A stretch of DNA of 64,000 bases from CAZJRB01 sp964547995. Lineage in GTDB: Bacteria > Planctomycetota > Planctomycetia > Pirellulales > Thermoguttaceae. Of the stretch, positions 34,657-44,607 are shown one piece after another. Numbering within the stretch: position 1 is the stretch's first letter; each line of letters begins with the position of its first letter. The stretch covers positions 5,495 through 69,494 of the forward strand of contig CAZJRB010000023.1 in NCBI GenBank assembly GCA_964547995.1, in the 5' to 3' direction. The position numbers were made by a program, and so were the translations under genes. The notes beneath the pieces were generated by a model that saw only the letters and a list, made by a program, of their open reading frames with translations, was not told the DNA's origin and ran no database searches.

Positions 34657-35346
34657 CGAGCTTCTCTAGTTCTTATGGGTGCAATAGCAGCCAGCGGGAG
34701 TGGGATGCTTCCCCGCACACAGGATCTTCGTAGATTCTACCTTCCGGCGGATGATCTGGCGAGTAGGACTCACTTTGTGCAGAGAGGAGAAGAATCAGGG
34801 GGTTTTGCCTGTGAGAAATACCCAGGATTTGCCGGGCGGCAAATCGCCTAAATTGCCCACATTCTCTTGTTGATCGGGCGTTTGGCCCGATTTGGCTCAA
34901 ATGTGATGGAATCTCGTCGTTTCGGCGGTGAAGTGCTGGACTCTGCATTTTCTGCAACTACAATAAAAATGTCACGGCGATCCGAGTACGGTCTTTGCAT
35001 CAGAAGGCGTGCGGGGTGAAAAAGCACAAGGCCACCCGCCCTCCTGTTGGAACGAGGGGATAGTCGTCTCCAACAGATTGATGCTTCTCCGGCGTACCCC
35101 CCCAATGCGGCTAGGATAGTTGGCGATGAAATGGCCTTTTCTCCTTGTGGCCGTGTTCCGTAGCGGTACATGTCTGGGGATTTTGGGGGACGTTCGCATT
35201 CTTGCCGTAGACGGAATCTCTTGCCAAATGGTGGAGATTGCCGGCGAGTCGGAAAATCGGTGGTAGAATTTCGTGGTTTTCGGGAACCGGGTGTGGGATA
35301 ATAGTAAGTTGGCGAAGGCCTTAATCCCCTACCGGTTGTCATTCAC
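34657..35346 (+). other. 690-bp leader region upstream of sigma factor gene
   Basis: Minus-strand open frames here (to 164 codons) have no domain character and are taken as chance. The region separates a minus-strand zinc-ribbon gene from the sigma factor gene, so it should hold both promoters. No recognisable riboswitch, tRNA or palindrome was found. Confidence 0.5.
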
Positions 35347-36936
35347 TTGGAGCAGCCGAGGAGTCCTGAGTTGTACGACGCATTGATAGACGATTTGGAG
35401 GAGCAATCATCCCGTTCGCAGGAGACGGTGGAGATGGCCGAGAATTCGGCCGTGACGGCCGAGGGCGAGGGCGACTTGGATCAGTCGGACCCGGCCGATA
35501 CGCAGACGGATCCCGAGACGGACATTCTTGCCGACGATACCACGCCGGTGGTCGAGGAAGACGATTCCTGGTCGGACGACCCGGTCCGCATGTACTTGAC
35601 GCAGATGGGAGAAATCCCTTTGCTGACCAGGGAAGAGGAGATCGCGCTGGCGAGGCAGATCGAGGTCACTCGGGCGAAATTCCGTCGACGCGTTCTCGAA
35701 TGCGATTACGTGATGCAAACGGCGTTCAAGGTCCTTCGCCGGGTTCACGAGGGAGATCTGCCGTTTGATCGAACGGTCCAGGTCTCGGTGACCGACAAGT
35801 TGGAGAAATACCAGATCCTCGGCCGCCTGCCGCACAATTTGAGTACGCTGGATACCTTGTTGAAACGGAACCGGCGCGACTATCAGATTTCTACGAGCAA
35901 GTCACGGCCCAAGGCTCGGCGCCGGGCGGCGTGGCGGCGACTCGGACGCCGCCGGCGGCGCTCCGTCCGCCTGGTCGAGGAACTCGGTTTGCGGACCCAG
36001 CGAATCGAGCCGATGATCAAGACGCTCGAAGAGTTCAGCCAGCGGGTCGACGAGTTGAAAAACCGGGTCGTCGAACATCGCAGGACCAAAGGACAACCCA
36101 AGCAGCGCGAGCCGTGGATCACCGAGTATCGCAACATCCTGCGCGCAACCCAGGAGACACCCACCAGCCTGCGAAACCGCGTCAAGTACCTCCGGATGAT
36201 CTACACGGAGTATCAAAAGGCGAAGCGGGGGCTCTCCGAGGGTAACCTCCGGCTGGTCGTCTCCATCGCCAAGAAGTACCGCAATCGCGGGTTGAGCTTC
36301 CTGGATTTGATTCAGGAGGGCAACGCGGGATTGATGCGGGCGGTCGACAAGTTCGAGTATCGCCGCGGGTTCAAGTTCTGCACCTACGCCACTTGGTGGA
36401 TCCGCCAGGCGATCACCCGCGCCGTCGCCGACCAGAGCCGCACAATCCGCATCCCCGTCCACATGGTCGAAACGATGTCGCGGGTGCGGAACGTCTCGCG
36501 GCAACTGCTCCAGAAGCTGGGCCGCGAGCCGACGATCGAAGAGACCGCCCGCGCCAGCGACACGTGCGTTGACGAAGCACGCCGGGTGCTGGCGATGAGC
36601 CGCTACCCGATCAGCCTCGATCGCCCGGTCGGCAACAGCGAGGACAGCCACTTCGGCGACCTGCTGCCCGACAGCGCGGTGAAGGCCCCGTCGACCGGCG
36701 CCGCCCACGGTATGCTCCGCAACCGCATCGCCAAGGTGCTCAAAACCTTAAGCTACCGCGAGCGGGAAATCATCAAGCTCCGCTACGGGCTGGGCGACGG
36801 CTACAGCTACACGCTCGAGGAAGTCGGTCATATTTTCAAGGTCACCCGAGAACGAATCCGCCAGATCGAAGCAAAGGCGGTCCGGAAACTCCAACAACCG
36901 GCACGAAGCCAGGAGTTGGTCGGGTTCCTCGACTGA
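35347..36936 (+). CDS. RNA polymerase sigma-70 factor, primary type (RpoD/SigA)
   Basis: 529 aa with a TTG start; the first 75 residues are acidic as in region 1.1. Region 1.2 is DPVRMYLTQMGEIPLLTREE (78-97). Region 2 spans LRLVVSIAKKYRNRGLSFLD through GFKFCTYATWWIRQAITRAV (-10 recognition) to RTIRIPVHM. Region 3 is VRNVSRQLLQKLGREPTIEE and region 4 is LSYREREIIKLRYGLGDGY with VTRERIRQIEAKAVRKL (-35 recognition). Between regions 1.2 and 2 lies a very basic, Arg-rich segment (KARRRAAWRRLGRRRRRS). It directs transcription as the principal or a principal-like sigma factor; other copies elsewhere in the genome cannot be excluded. Confidence 0.9.
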   Translation: MEQPRSPELYDALIDDLEEQSSRSQETVEMAENSAVTAEGEGDLDQSDPADTQTDPETDILADDTTPVVEEDDSWSDDPVRMYLTQMGEIPLLTREEEIALARQIEVTRAKFRRRVLECDYVMQTAFKVLRRVHEGDLPFDRTVQVSVTDKLEKYQILGRLPHNLSTLDTLLKRNRRDYQISTSKSRPKARRRAAWRRLGRRRRRSVRLVEELGLRTQRIEPMIKTLEEFSQRVDELKNRVVEHRRTKGQPKQREPWITEYRNILRATQETPTSLRNRVKYLRMIYTEYQKAKRGLSEGNLRLVVSIAKKYRNRGLSFLDLIQEGNAGLMRAVDKFEYRRGFKFCTYATWWIRQAITRAVADQSRTIRIPVHMVETMSRVRNVSRQLLQKLGREPTIEETARASDTCVDEARRVLAMSRYPISLDRPVGNSEDSHFGDLLPDSAVKAPSTGAAHGMLRNRIAKVLKTLSYREREIIKLRYGLGDGYSYTLEEVGHIFKVTRERIRQIEAKAVRKLQQPARSQELVGFLD

Positions 36937-37109
36937 CGGTGGTCGGGACGCGAAGCCGGTCATCGCGATGTTCAAGACCGTTCTGCCAAATGCCCTTTCC
37001 GACTCTTCTTGAACGCCACTTCGGATGCGAAATCAGAAGCGGAAAGGGGAAATGTCTCTATACCACACCCCGCAGCCATTGGCCTACGGCAAGCGGTCCC
37101 AAGCGACGT

Positions 37110-40100
37110 CTACCAGCGAAAGAACCGGTAGGGATCATCCCATTCTTCAGGCACGTCCAGGTAGAGTCCCTCTCGCCACCGGCCTTCTGTGGGGTCACGG
37201 ATGGGCTCCACGCGCACGTCGGCGAGCCATAGGCTTCCGGTGCCGGCATACCAGATCTGGAAACGCGTCCGGCTGTCCGCCGTGCCGTTCGACTGCACAT
37301 CGAAGCTGAACGTCTTCCACTCCGGCCCGGGCACGAAGCGCTGGTATTCTAAGAACGACCGCCAGACGGCCATGTTCGTGATCGTCATGGTAACGCTGGG
37401 GGCCGCCAGACCTTCGGCCCGCGCCTTGAAGGAAATGCGGTACCATTGGCCTTTCTTGACGGGCACGTCGTGCTGGGCCAGCATGACGCTCGGCTTCTTA
37501 TCGCCTTCGGCGGGCGGGCAACTCAACGCCAGAGACCACTGCTGGGGATTGTCCCGCACCTTCTCGCGTTTGCAGGTGGCCCGTTTGGGTTCCGACGAGA
37601 ACAGCCACTCATCGGGCACGCCGTCGTTGTCCGCGTCGGCGCTGAAGTCACCGTTCTTCACCAGGGAGGCCCCGGCACCCCCGCTAAACGGGTTCGAGAA
37701 CCGCTCCAGGAGAGGCGTCGAGCCAGCCACTCCCATGTTGGCCAACAGGCGTGCCAGGAGGAAACAGGTTCGGCGATAGGTCCGCTTGAGGTTGTGCTGC
37801 TTGGTGCGATCGGAGAAGACGCCGAAGGGCGGAAGCTGACAGAAGACGACGTTCGCGTCTTTGGCCCTGCCCAGGACGCCGTTGCCAATGGCGGCGTTTC
37901 CGGACATCAGGGGCAGCTCGCGTGGAGCCGGGTTGTGGACCTCCGCCGGCGACACCCCCGCCAGCAGAGAGTCCACGCCGAACGGCTCGAAATAGGCCGC
38001 GATGTGCTCCCCTTTCTTCATCTTCACTTTCGTCGGCAGGAAGGCGTTGGCCCCGTCTTGGTCGAGGCCGACGGCCAGGACGTGGCCGCCCCTTTCAAGC
38101 CACTTGGCGATGGCGGCGGTATCCCCCGCCAGTTTCTGTCCTCCGCCGGGTCCCACCACGAGGACTTCGTCGCCGGTCAGCTTCCCGCCCTTGTAGGACT
38201 TCAAGGGGATGCCCGCTGACTCCAGATGGTTCTTCCCGGCGGGGTCGCCCACGTAAACGGCCTTGCGTCTCGGTGCCGGCTTCCACTTCGCGAAATAATC
38301 GAGCACGTTTCGGGCCAGCGTCTCGGCCGTGGGGTCGCTCTCGGTCCGAGCCGTCACGTCCATCTGACAGAACAGCACTATCCCCTTACCCTCGCGGTAC
38401 TCCATCAGGGGGCTGTACTGGAGGCTGTAGCCGCCGTCGAGAATGGGCATGAAATCGCCGCGCGGCGGTTTCTCAATCAGCACGGAGGCGACATTGCCGC
38501 GGTTGCCGCACCGCCACAGCCGGCTGACCGGGATGCCGCACCATCGGACCGTTGGTGTGTAGCTGAATTGCGGATCCAGCTTGTACTCCAGCCGCGGTGG
38601 GACGATGGTCGCCGCCCCGCGCCAGTTGCGCAAGTGCTCCTCGGCGATCCCGGCCAGAATCGGATGACCGGGCACCCGCTTGAAGACCCACCTGAGGCCG
38701 TACGTTGCCACGCGGAACCCGAACCGTTTCTCCAGCACCTCCGGAGTTTGTTCGAACAGCAGCACCTTCAACCCCTCCCGCACTCGCCCGACATTCGGTG
38801 CCGGCCCGCCGACCGTCATGGCGTTCTTCCCCACGACCAGCGCGTCGTACGCCGACAGGTCGGCATCCGCGCTCACCTTGTGGTACCGGACGCCCATGCC
38901 GCGGAGCAGCTTGCCCGTCTCGCCCTTGGGATCGAACAGCGCGATCTTCGCGTTTACCTGGGGAGCCGCCGGCCTCGGCAGGACATCGACGGAGAGGGAA
39001 TTCTTTTGCGTTTCGCCGGTGCTGAACTTGGCGGTGACGTTCAGTCGATACGTACCGGGAGCCACCCGATCCGGTAGCTTGAACCGCAGCGGGAGTCGCT
39101 GCTGCCCTCCCGCCGCCACGGTGATCTTCTTGCTGCCGGTGACGGCCTCCGGCAGGCCGAACGAGCACCGGCAGTCGCACGTCACCGTTTCTCGGGAGTT
39201 GTTGACGACGATGATCTGTTTCTCAACCGTCTCGCCGGGGTAGAAGTTGTGGTCCTTGCTCGTGAAGGCTCCCCGCTTGCCCGCAATGTAAGCGAGTAGC
39301 GGCCCGTTGTTGCGGATGAGCGCCTGCGCGGCGACCGTGGGAATCCAGTCCGACCGCTCGAAGGCCAGGTCTATCCTTTCGTAGCGGTCTTCGATGTAAT
39401 CCGGGCTGAAACCGGGGCGTTGCAAACTCTGCCAGTCAACCTTAAACTCCTTGCGGCCCTTGTCGACGCCGTCGCGGAGCGTCCAGTAGTGCCCGTGGTT
39501 CCACGGGGAGTTGGCAGATATCCCCCACGTCCGCAACGCAGGCCAGTTTTCGGAGAAATACATCGCGTACACCGGGTACCGTTCCGCGAAATCCCTTGAA
39601 CCGACGGGATGGGGGTAGTCCCACCGATGCCAGAGTCTGCCGGCCTGGTACTGCTTGGCCTCCCAGCGGAGGTTCCTCTTCTCCTGCTCGCTGATCTGAT
39701 ATGCCCGATCCCCGAGGAACTGCGCATTCCACTCCGCCACACAGAACTCCCACGGCACGTTGGCACTGCCGAAGGACCGTTTGCCGTGGTACCACCCTCG
39801 ATACATGGCCCAGTCCCACGGCATGGGTACGGTATACTCGCACGTGAAAAGCGGCTTTACGCCCTTGGTCGCCCAGTGCTCGAACCAGTCGGACATCTCC
39901 TGGATGGGGACGAAATTCGCGTAGAAGTTGCTCGTGTGCATGGGGCCCAGGTTGCCGGAGGAATGATGGTAAACGATGCGGCTGGGGTCGAGGCTTCGGA
40001 TGATCGCCTCGGCCCGCCGGGCCCGCTTCACATTCTTGGCGGCCCACTCGCTGCGCCGGTCGTGGATCCCGTCGATCATGTCCGGATTCATGTCCTCGGC

Positions 40101-41549
40101 GTATCCGGTCGCATTGTGACTGGTGGCGTAGGCGACGACCGACGGATGATTCTGCGCCACGCGCACGTAGAACGCCGCGTGCCGGGCGTAACCGTTTGCA
40201 CGGTCGGCGTCGGCACCCTCCCAGTCGTATTGGCCGAAGTGCGGTTGGGAGAAGGCGACGAGCATCCCCACGTCGTCCGCGGCGCGGAGAATCTCCTCGA
40301 AGCTCAAATGCGAGCCCGGCTCGCAGCCGTAGTTGTGCGTGTAGACGAAGTTGATCCCGAAGCTCGCCAGCCGCTCCATGCTCTCCCGGGCCGCGTCGTA
40401 GGTGGCCCATGCCGCGCCGACCTGGGCATTGTCCAGCGGAACCGACGAGAGGAAGATGCGGGCGCCGTTTAAGTAGAAGTCCCGGCCGTCGATCCAGAAC
40501 TCCCGGAACCCGAATCGCACGGGAAGGGCGGCATCCAGCACCTCTCCACCAGCCTCTGAGAGGGAGAGATGGAGGCGATACATGTTCTGAGGCGTGTGGA
40601 CGTCCCAGAGTTTCTCCGGTTTCCACTTCTCCGCAAACATGATACGGCCATTCTCGATGTCGTCCTTTTTGAACGGCTTGCTGGTGAATTCGCGGACCGT
40701 GCGTTTTCCGTCGACAACGTCGGCCCGGAGGACGTATGACGGATTGCCAATCCGTCCTACACCGGGTTTCGAGTCACCCGTGAGGCCCTCAAGGGCCGCG
40801 TCGAGGTTGATGGACCACTGGCGTACGGACGTGACCACCTTTACGTCGCTGATGCGGGGACCCGGTGGTGTGCTCGCCAGGTAGACATCGCCGCACAGGC
40901 CGCGCCGTGCCACCCGACCCTTGACTTTTCTAGCCGAGGCAGTGTCGTTGTAGGAAAGCATGACACCCTTCAGGGGCATAGCGACTACGAGCATAGTGAG
41001 AACGTGCTTCTGGCCCGGGCGGCATGCGGCCGTCAGATCCACCTCACCCGAAGGAAACCGTATTTCGCCGACCCGCTTGCCGTTGATATACACTGCGGCA
41101 AAGGAATTGACGTACTCCGCCAGTAGCACGATCCGACGGTCGGTCCACTCCCGGGGCACCGTGATCTCCCGCTGGTACCAGGCGGCAGTGACGCCGCCCA
41201 GACGCTCGTCCTTCCATCTCGGATGGGCGTAGACCGTCTGGCAGTCCTTCTGCATGTAGTCGGTGATTCCCGGCCAGCACCCCGGGACCTTGAAATAGCC
41301 CCATCCTGCCTTGGGCATGGCGTCCGAGCCGTCACGGGCCGGTTGCCAGCGCCACAAGCCGTTGATACATATCCGCTCCCGCGTCTTCGTGGATTGGCGA
41401 TGTGCCTTCTCCAGCCCCCAAACGGGCTGCACGCCTTCGGATAACTCTGTTACCGCGTCCTCTTGCGCGGCTACTGCTTGCAGCACGCCGCAAGCAAGGG
41501 CTGCCAACACGCTCGCGGCAATCGGGATCCCCTTAGGTATTTCACGCAC
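37110..41549 (-). CDS. very large GH2-like beta-galactosidase-family protein, secreted
   Basis: 1479 aa. The GTG at 41549 is chosen because AAAGGAG lies 9-13 nt upstream and a signal peptide follows at once (REIPKGIPIAASVLAALACG). The N-terminal jelly-roll domain has NGLWRWQP, WYQREITVP and FAAVYINGKRVGEI, as in GH2 sugar-binding domains. The barrel has GINFVYTHNYGCEPGSHL, NHPSVVAYATSHNATGY and PLFTCEYTVPMPWDW. The Glu in CEY could be the nucleophile, but the usual acid/base Asn-Glu is replaced in SHNATG. The last 300 residues include a CBM-like beta domain (LVKNGDFSADADNDGVPDEW). A palindrome is inserted at 40734-40760. Confidence 0.75.
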   Translation of the reverse strand: MREIPKGIPIAASVLAALACGVLQAVAAQEDAVTELSEGVQPVWGLEKAHRQSTKTRERICINGLWRWQPARDGSDAMPKAGWGYFKVPGCWPGITDYMQKDCQTVYAHPRWKDERLGGVTAAWYQREITVPREWTDRRIVLLAEYVNSFAAVYINGKRVGEIRFPSGEVDLTAACRPGQKHVLTMLVVAMPLKGVMLSYNDTASARKVKGRVARRGLCGDVYLASTPPGPRISDVKVVTSVRQWSINLDAALEGLTGDSKPGVGRIGNPSYVLRADVVDGKRTVREFTSKPFKKDDIENGRIMFAEKWKPEKLWDVHTPQNMYRLHLSLSEAGGEVLDAALPVRFGFREFWIDGRDFYLNGARIFLSSVPLDNAQVGAAWATYDAARESMERLASFGINFVYTHNYGCEPGSHLSFEEILRAADDVGMLVAFSQPHFGQYDWEGADADRANGYARHAAFYVRVAQNHPSVVAYATSHNATGYAEDMNPDMIDGIHDRRSEWAAKNVKRARRAEAIIRSLDPSRIVYHHSSGNLGPMHTSNFYANFVPIQEMSDWFEHWATKGVKPLFTCEYTVPMPWDWAMYRGWYHGKRSFGSANVPWEFCVAEWNAQFLGDRAYQISEQEKRNLRWEAKQYQAGRLWHRWDYPHPVGSRDFAERYPVYAMYFSENWPALRTWGISANSPWNHGHYWTLRDGVDKGRKEFKVDWQSLQRPGFSPDYIEDRYERIDLAFERSDWIPTVAAQALIRNNGPLLAYIAGKRGAFTSKDHNFYPGETVEKQIIVVNNSRETVTCDCRCSFGLPEAVTGSKKITVAAGGQQRLPLRFKLPDRVAPGTYRLNVTAKFSTGETQKNSLSVDVLPRPAAPQVNAKIALFDPKGETGKLLRGMGVRYHKVSADADLSAYDALVVGKNAMTVGGPAPNVGRVREGLKVLLFEQTPEVLEKRFGFRVATYGLRWVFKRVPGHPILAGIAEEHLRNWRGAATIVPPRLEYKLDPQFSYTPTVRWCGIPVSRLWRCGNRGNVASVLIEKPPRGDFMPILDGGYSLQYSPLMEYREGKGIVLFCQMDVTARTESDPTAETLARNVLDYFAKWKPAPRRKAVYVGDPAGKNHLESAGIPLKSYKGGKLTGDEVLVVGPGGGQKLAGDTAAIAKWLERGGHVLAVGLDQDGANAFLPTKVKMKKGEHIAAYFEPFGVDSLLAGVSPAEVHNPAPRELPLMSGNAAIGNGVLGRAKDANVVFCQLPPFGVFSDRTKQHNLKRTYRRTCFLLARLLANMGVAGSTPLLERFSNPFSGGAGASLVKNGDFSADADNDGVPDEWLFSSEPKRATCKREKVRDNPQQWSLALSCPPAEGDKKPSVMLAQHDVPVKKGQWYRISFKARAEGLAAPSVTMTITNMAVWRSFLEYQRFVPGPEWKTFSFDVQSNGTADSRTRFQIWYAGTGSLWLADVRVEPIRDPTEGRWREGLYLDVPEEWDDPYRFFRW
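40734..40760 (-). repeat. 27-bp GTAG-headed palindrome inserted in frame in GH2-like gene
   Basis: On the coding strand it starts GTAG and holds GACGGATT-GGC-AATCCGTC with further pairing out to 12 bp (one mismatch). It is exactly nine codons, read as VGRIGNPSY between TGDSKPG and VLRADVVDG. The loop is 3 nt like the other palindromes. Confidence 0.88.
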
Positions 41550-42252
41550 CGGATGACTCTCCTTTGGCTGTCCATTCGCACGGGTGCCTGTGGTTGACAC
41601 ACCAACCCGTCTTCATTGCCGATCACGCGCACCCGCGCGTATCGGCCCGGGCCGTCATCGTCAGCAGCGACATGGGTGCAAGCACAACATTCGTCGGTAG
41701 CACTCCGGACATAACACTGCCTTTCATCGGGGTATTTGCGTAACAACGGAAATCACCGACGACGTCAGCCACCGCCCGTCCGGCAATCAGTATCTCGGGC
41801 TGTCGGAGTGGTGTCAAGCACTTGCTGACGGCCGGCATGACTGCGGGCAAAGAAGTAAAAAGGAACACGCGTCATGGCCGCTCGATGACCGGGGCGGTGG
41901 CCACGCGGGGACGGATCGGCAATCGGCGGGCACCGCTTGCCAATGGCGAACTTGACTCGGTACCGAGTACTCAGTACTTTGTACCCCGTACGATGTAGTT
42001 GCCCGGTCGTAACGGAAAACGTCACCCTAGAAGCGGCAATGTCCGTGGAGCCACGCGCAACGGGATGATTGACAAACGGATCGAGCAGTAGTATGCTAAG
42101 CTTAGTGGTGATCCTCTTGTTCTGGAAGTTCTGAAATATTCCGCCAATGTTCGACATTCATCGATACACTGTCCAATAGGAATGAGGAATCGCACCTGTA
42201 CGATTGATGTGCCGGCAGTACAAGTTCCGGCGATTTCGAGGGAGTCCACATT
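41550..42252. other. 703-bp divergent intergenic region
   Basis: It separates the GH2-like gene (minus) from the kinase gene (plus), so both promoters should lie here. Minus-strand frames include a discoidin-like scrap (DDGPGRYARVRVIGNEDG around 41620-41670), perhaps a decayed domain. GAGGGAG at about 42238 is the ribosome binding site for the kinase. The short repeat GGTACCGAGTACTCAGTACTTTG near 41960 is a text-like GTAC-rich run (partial palindromes). Confidence 0.5.
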
Positions 42253-43554
42253 GTGCTACGGGTAGGACAACGACTTGGTAAATATCGAATTGAGCAACGG
42301 ATTGCCGATGGTTCTTTCGCGAACGTTTACCGGGCGATGGATACCATTGAGGGAATTCGTGTGGCCCTGAAGATTCCTCATGCCAGCCTCGTGAACGAAG
42401 AAGTTCTCGAGGACTTCCGGAACGAAGTGCGCCTGATGGCAAGACTTGATCACACCAACATCCTCCCTTTGAAGGATGCGAGTTTTGTCGATTCTCACTT
42501 TGTTCTCGTCTTTCCCTTAGGTGAGCGGACTTTGGCCGGCCGAATCCAAAGTCGAATGTCGCTCGATACGATGCTGGACTACGCCGATCAAATGCTCAAA
42601 GCCGTGGCGTATGCACACGGTAACCGAGTCATCCATTGTGATATCAAACCCGAAAACTTCATACTGTTTCGCAACAACAGGTTGCTTCTGACGGATTTCG
42701 GGATATCGAAAGTGGCCAGACGCACCGTACAAGCTTCAGGCTCCGGCACCGTGGGTTACATTGCACCGGAGCAAGCGATGGGCAAGCCGTCTTTTCGATC
42801 CGACGTGTTCTCCCTGGGCCTTGTGTGGTATCGCATGTTATCCGGGTGTCTGCCGGAATGGCCGTATGAGTGGCCTCCTCCGGGCTTCGAGCGACTTCGC
42901 GGGCGGGTGCATCCCGAACTTATTGGACTGGTGCGAAAAGCAATTCAGCTTAATCCTATCAAGCGATTTCGGGACGCGGGGCAGATGCAGACGGCTTTCC
43001 TGAAAGTCCGACCTAAGGCAGCAAAGTACAGGCTTACGCGAAGGCAACGGAGGGCCAAGGGGACAACGAAACGCGACTGGCAGACGATGCGTCGACAACA
43101 ATTCCAACGGACATACGGGAAATCACTGGGGACTCGTTTCGCCTGCCACCGTTGCGAGGGACCCGTTTCCGAGACCATGCAAACCTGTCCTTGGTGTGGC
43201 ATAAATCGGAAGTTCCATCGGGACGACACTCGTTTTCCTGCACAGTGTCCTCGTTGCGGGCGAGGAATGAAGCTGGATTGGACCTACTGCCCGTGGTGTT
43301 ACGGGCCCGGCTTCGAGTCAACAACCACGCGGCAATACTCGGACATTCAATATCAGGCTCGTTGTTCCAATCCGAATTGCTCACGGAAATCGCTGATGCC
43401 TTTTATGCGATATTGCCCCTGGTGCCATCACAAAGTGCGCCGGAATTGGAAAATACCCGGTAGCACTGAGACGTGTCCCTCTTGCGACTGGGGTGTCTTG
43501 GGATCATTCTGGAAATACTGCCCTTGGTGTGGTAAGCAACTCGGCAGCCATTGA
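42253..43554 (+). CDS. Ser/Thr protein kinase with C-terminal zinc ribbons
   Basis: 433 aa with GTG start. The kinase domain covers about residues 8-265: G-loop IADGSFANVY (17-26), Lys40 in VALKIPH, HCD (128-130) in VIHCDIKPENF, DFG in LLTDFGISKV and the APE-equivalent GYIAPEQAM. The usual HRD Arg is Cys, a non-RD kinase. After a basic linker come several CxxC pairs (CHRCEG, CPWCGI, CPRCGR, CPWCYG, CPWCHH, CPSCDW, CPWCGK), some four zinc ribbons. There is no membrane segment. It starts a plus-strand cluster with a phosphatase gene 10 bp downstream, so the two probably form a reversible phosphorylation pair. Confidence 0.88.
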   Translation: MLRVGQRLGKYRIEQRIADGSFANVYRAMDTIEGIRVALKIPHASLVNEEVLEDFRNEVRLMARLDHTNILPLKDASFVDSHFVLVFPLGERTLAGRIQSRMSLDTMLDYADQMLKAVAYAHGNRVIHCDIKPENFILFRNNRLLLTDFGISKVARRTVQASGSGTVGYIAPEQAMGKPSFRSDVFSLGLVWYRMLSGCLPEWPYEWPPPGFERLRGRVHPELIGLVRKAIQLNPIKRFRDAGQMQTAFLKVRPKAAKYRLTRRQRRAKGTTKRDWQTMRRQQFQRTYGKSLGTRFACHRCEGPVSETMQTCPWCGINRKFHRDDTRFPAQCPRCGRGMKLDWTYCPWCYGPGFESTTTRQYSDIQYQARCSNPNCSRKSLMPFMRYCPWCHHKVRRNWKIPGSTETCPSCDWGVLGSFWKYCPWCGKQLGSH

Positions 43555-43564
43555 GGCATCGAGC

Positions 43565-44395
43565 ATGGTTCAGAACGCTTTGCCGCTGACAAGGCTCTAC
43601 TTCGACGAAAATATGGTGCGAGGGGAGTCACACGCCATCGCAAGCGGGATAGCAGTCATGTATTCAGCGCGATGTCCGGATCGAGAAACGAACGAGGATG
43701 CGGCGGCACTAATTCCTTTCACCGCGGACTCAGGAATCCTTGCGGTTGCAGACGGGGTCGGTGGCAATCTTGCCGGTCATCATGCGGCGAGTCTTGCAAT
43801 CGAAGCATTGAAGACTTCCTTGGCGGACGGCGTGCAGGACACCCTCATGCTTCGTACTGCGATCTTGAACGGGGTTGAAACTGCTAACCGAACCGTGCAA
43901 GCTCTTGGGGTCGGCGCCGCCACCACGCTCGCCTTGGTCGAGTTGCGGGGGAATACGATTCGTCCGTACCACGTGGGCGACTCCATGATCCTCGTTGTGG
44001 GCCAGCGAGGGAGAATCAAGGTGCAAACGACTCCCCATTCACCCGTAGGTTTCGCTGTTGAGGCAGGGTTCCTGGATGAGACGGAAGCAATGCACCACAA
44101 GGACCGACACCTGGTGTCGAACGTAATTGGCTCGATAGATATGAAGATCGAAGTCGGTTCGACTATCAGGCTGGCTCCCCGCGACACAGTTCTTCTCGCC
44201 AGCGACGGCCTATTCGATAACCTCGCTGTTGAGGAGATCATCGAACGAATACGAAAGGGGCCCATTGAAACCATTGTGGAGCGTTTGGCCACCGACGCAA
44301 CACAGCGCATGATTCATCCGGAAGATGGGCAGCCTTCAAAACCTGATGATCTGACTTTCTCGGTATTTCGACTTTCTGCTTCGGTGTCGCGATGA
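43565..44395 (+). CDS. PP2C-family protein phosphatase
   Basis: 276 aa from ATG 43565; the frame opens earlier inside the kinase gene but that part lacks family sequence. The PPM signature residues are present: DRETNEDAA (metal Asp), GILAVADGVGGNLAGHHAA, GAATTLALVEL, HVGDSMILVV, LLASDGLFDNL and KPDDLTFSVF. It would remove phosphates from Ser/Thr using Mn/Mg. Paired with the adjacent kinase it should set phosphorylation of a shared target, perhaps one of the three enzymes downstream. Confidence 0.9.
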   Translation: MVQNALPLTRLYFDENMVRGESHAIASGIAVMYSARCPDRETNEDAAALIPFTADSGILAVADGVGGNLAGHHAASLAIEALKTSLADGVQDTLMLRTAILNGVETANRTVQALGVGAATTLALVELRGNTIRPYHVGDSMILVVGQRGRIKVQTTPHSPVGFAVEAGFLDETEAMHHKDRHLVSNVIGSIDMKIEVGSTIRLAPRDTVLLASDGLFDNLAVEEIIERIRKGPIETIVERLATDATQRMIHPEDGQPSKPDDLTFSVFRLSASVSR

Positions 44396-44607
44396 ACGGC
44401 CATTCTTCTTCAGAAACCGGCGGTGCTTGTTCAGACAGCCCACAAGGAATAGAATCACGATTTCTGCGATCAGGCGAGCGGTACCTTACCTCCCGACTGG
44501 CGAAGAATGCAGATCGGATCTTCCAGAACACCGTATGAAACTGGTGATTAGCCGATGGATTTCGCCAGCCTGATGCAGAGCGCTTAACCGGCGTGAAAGG
44601 ACGTTGG

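Noticed and set aside
34848..35342. 164-codon minus-strand frame upstream of the sigma factor
   Set aside because: No domain; probably the promoter region of the sigma factor gene.
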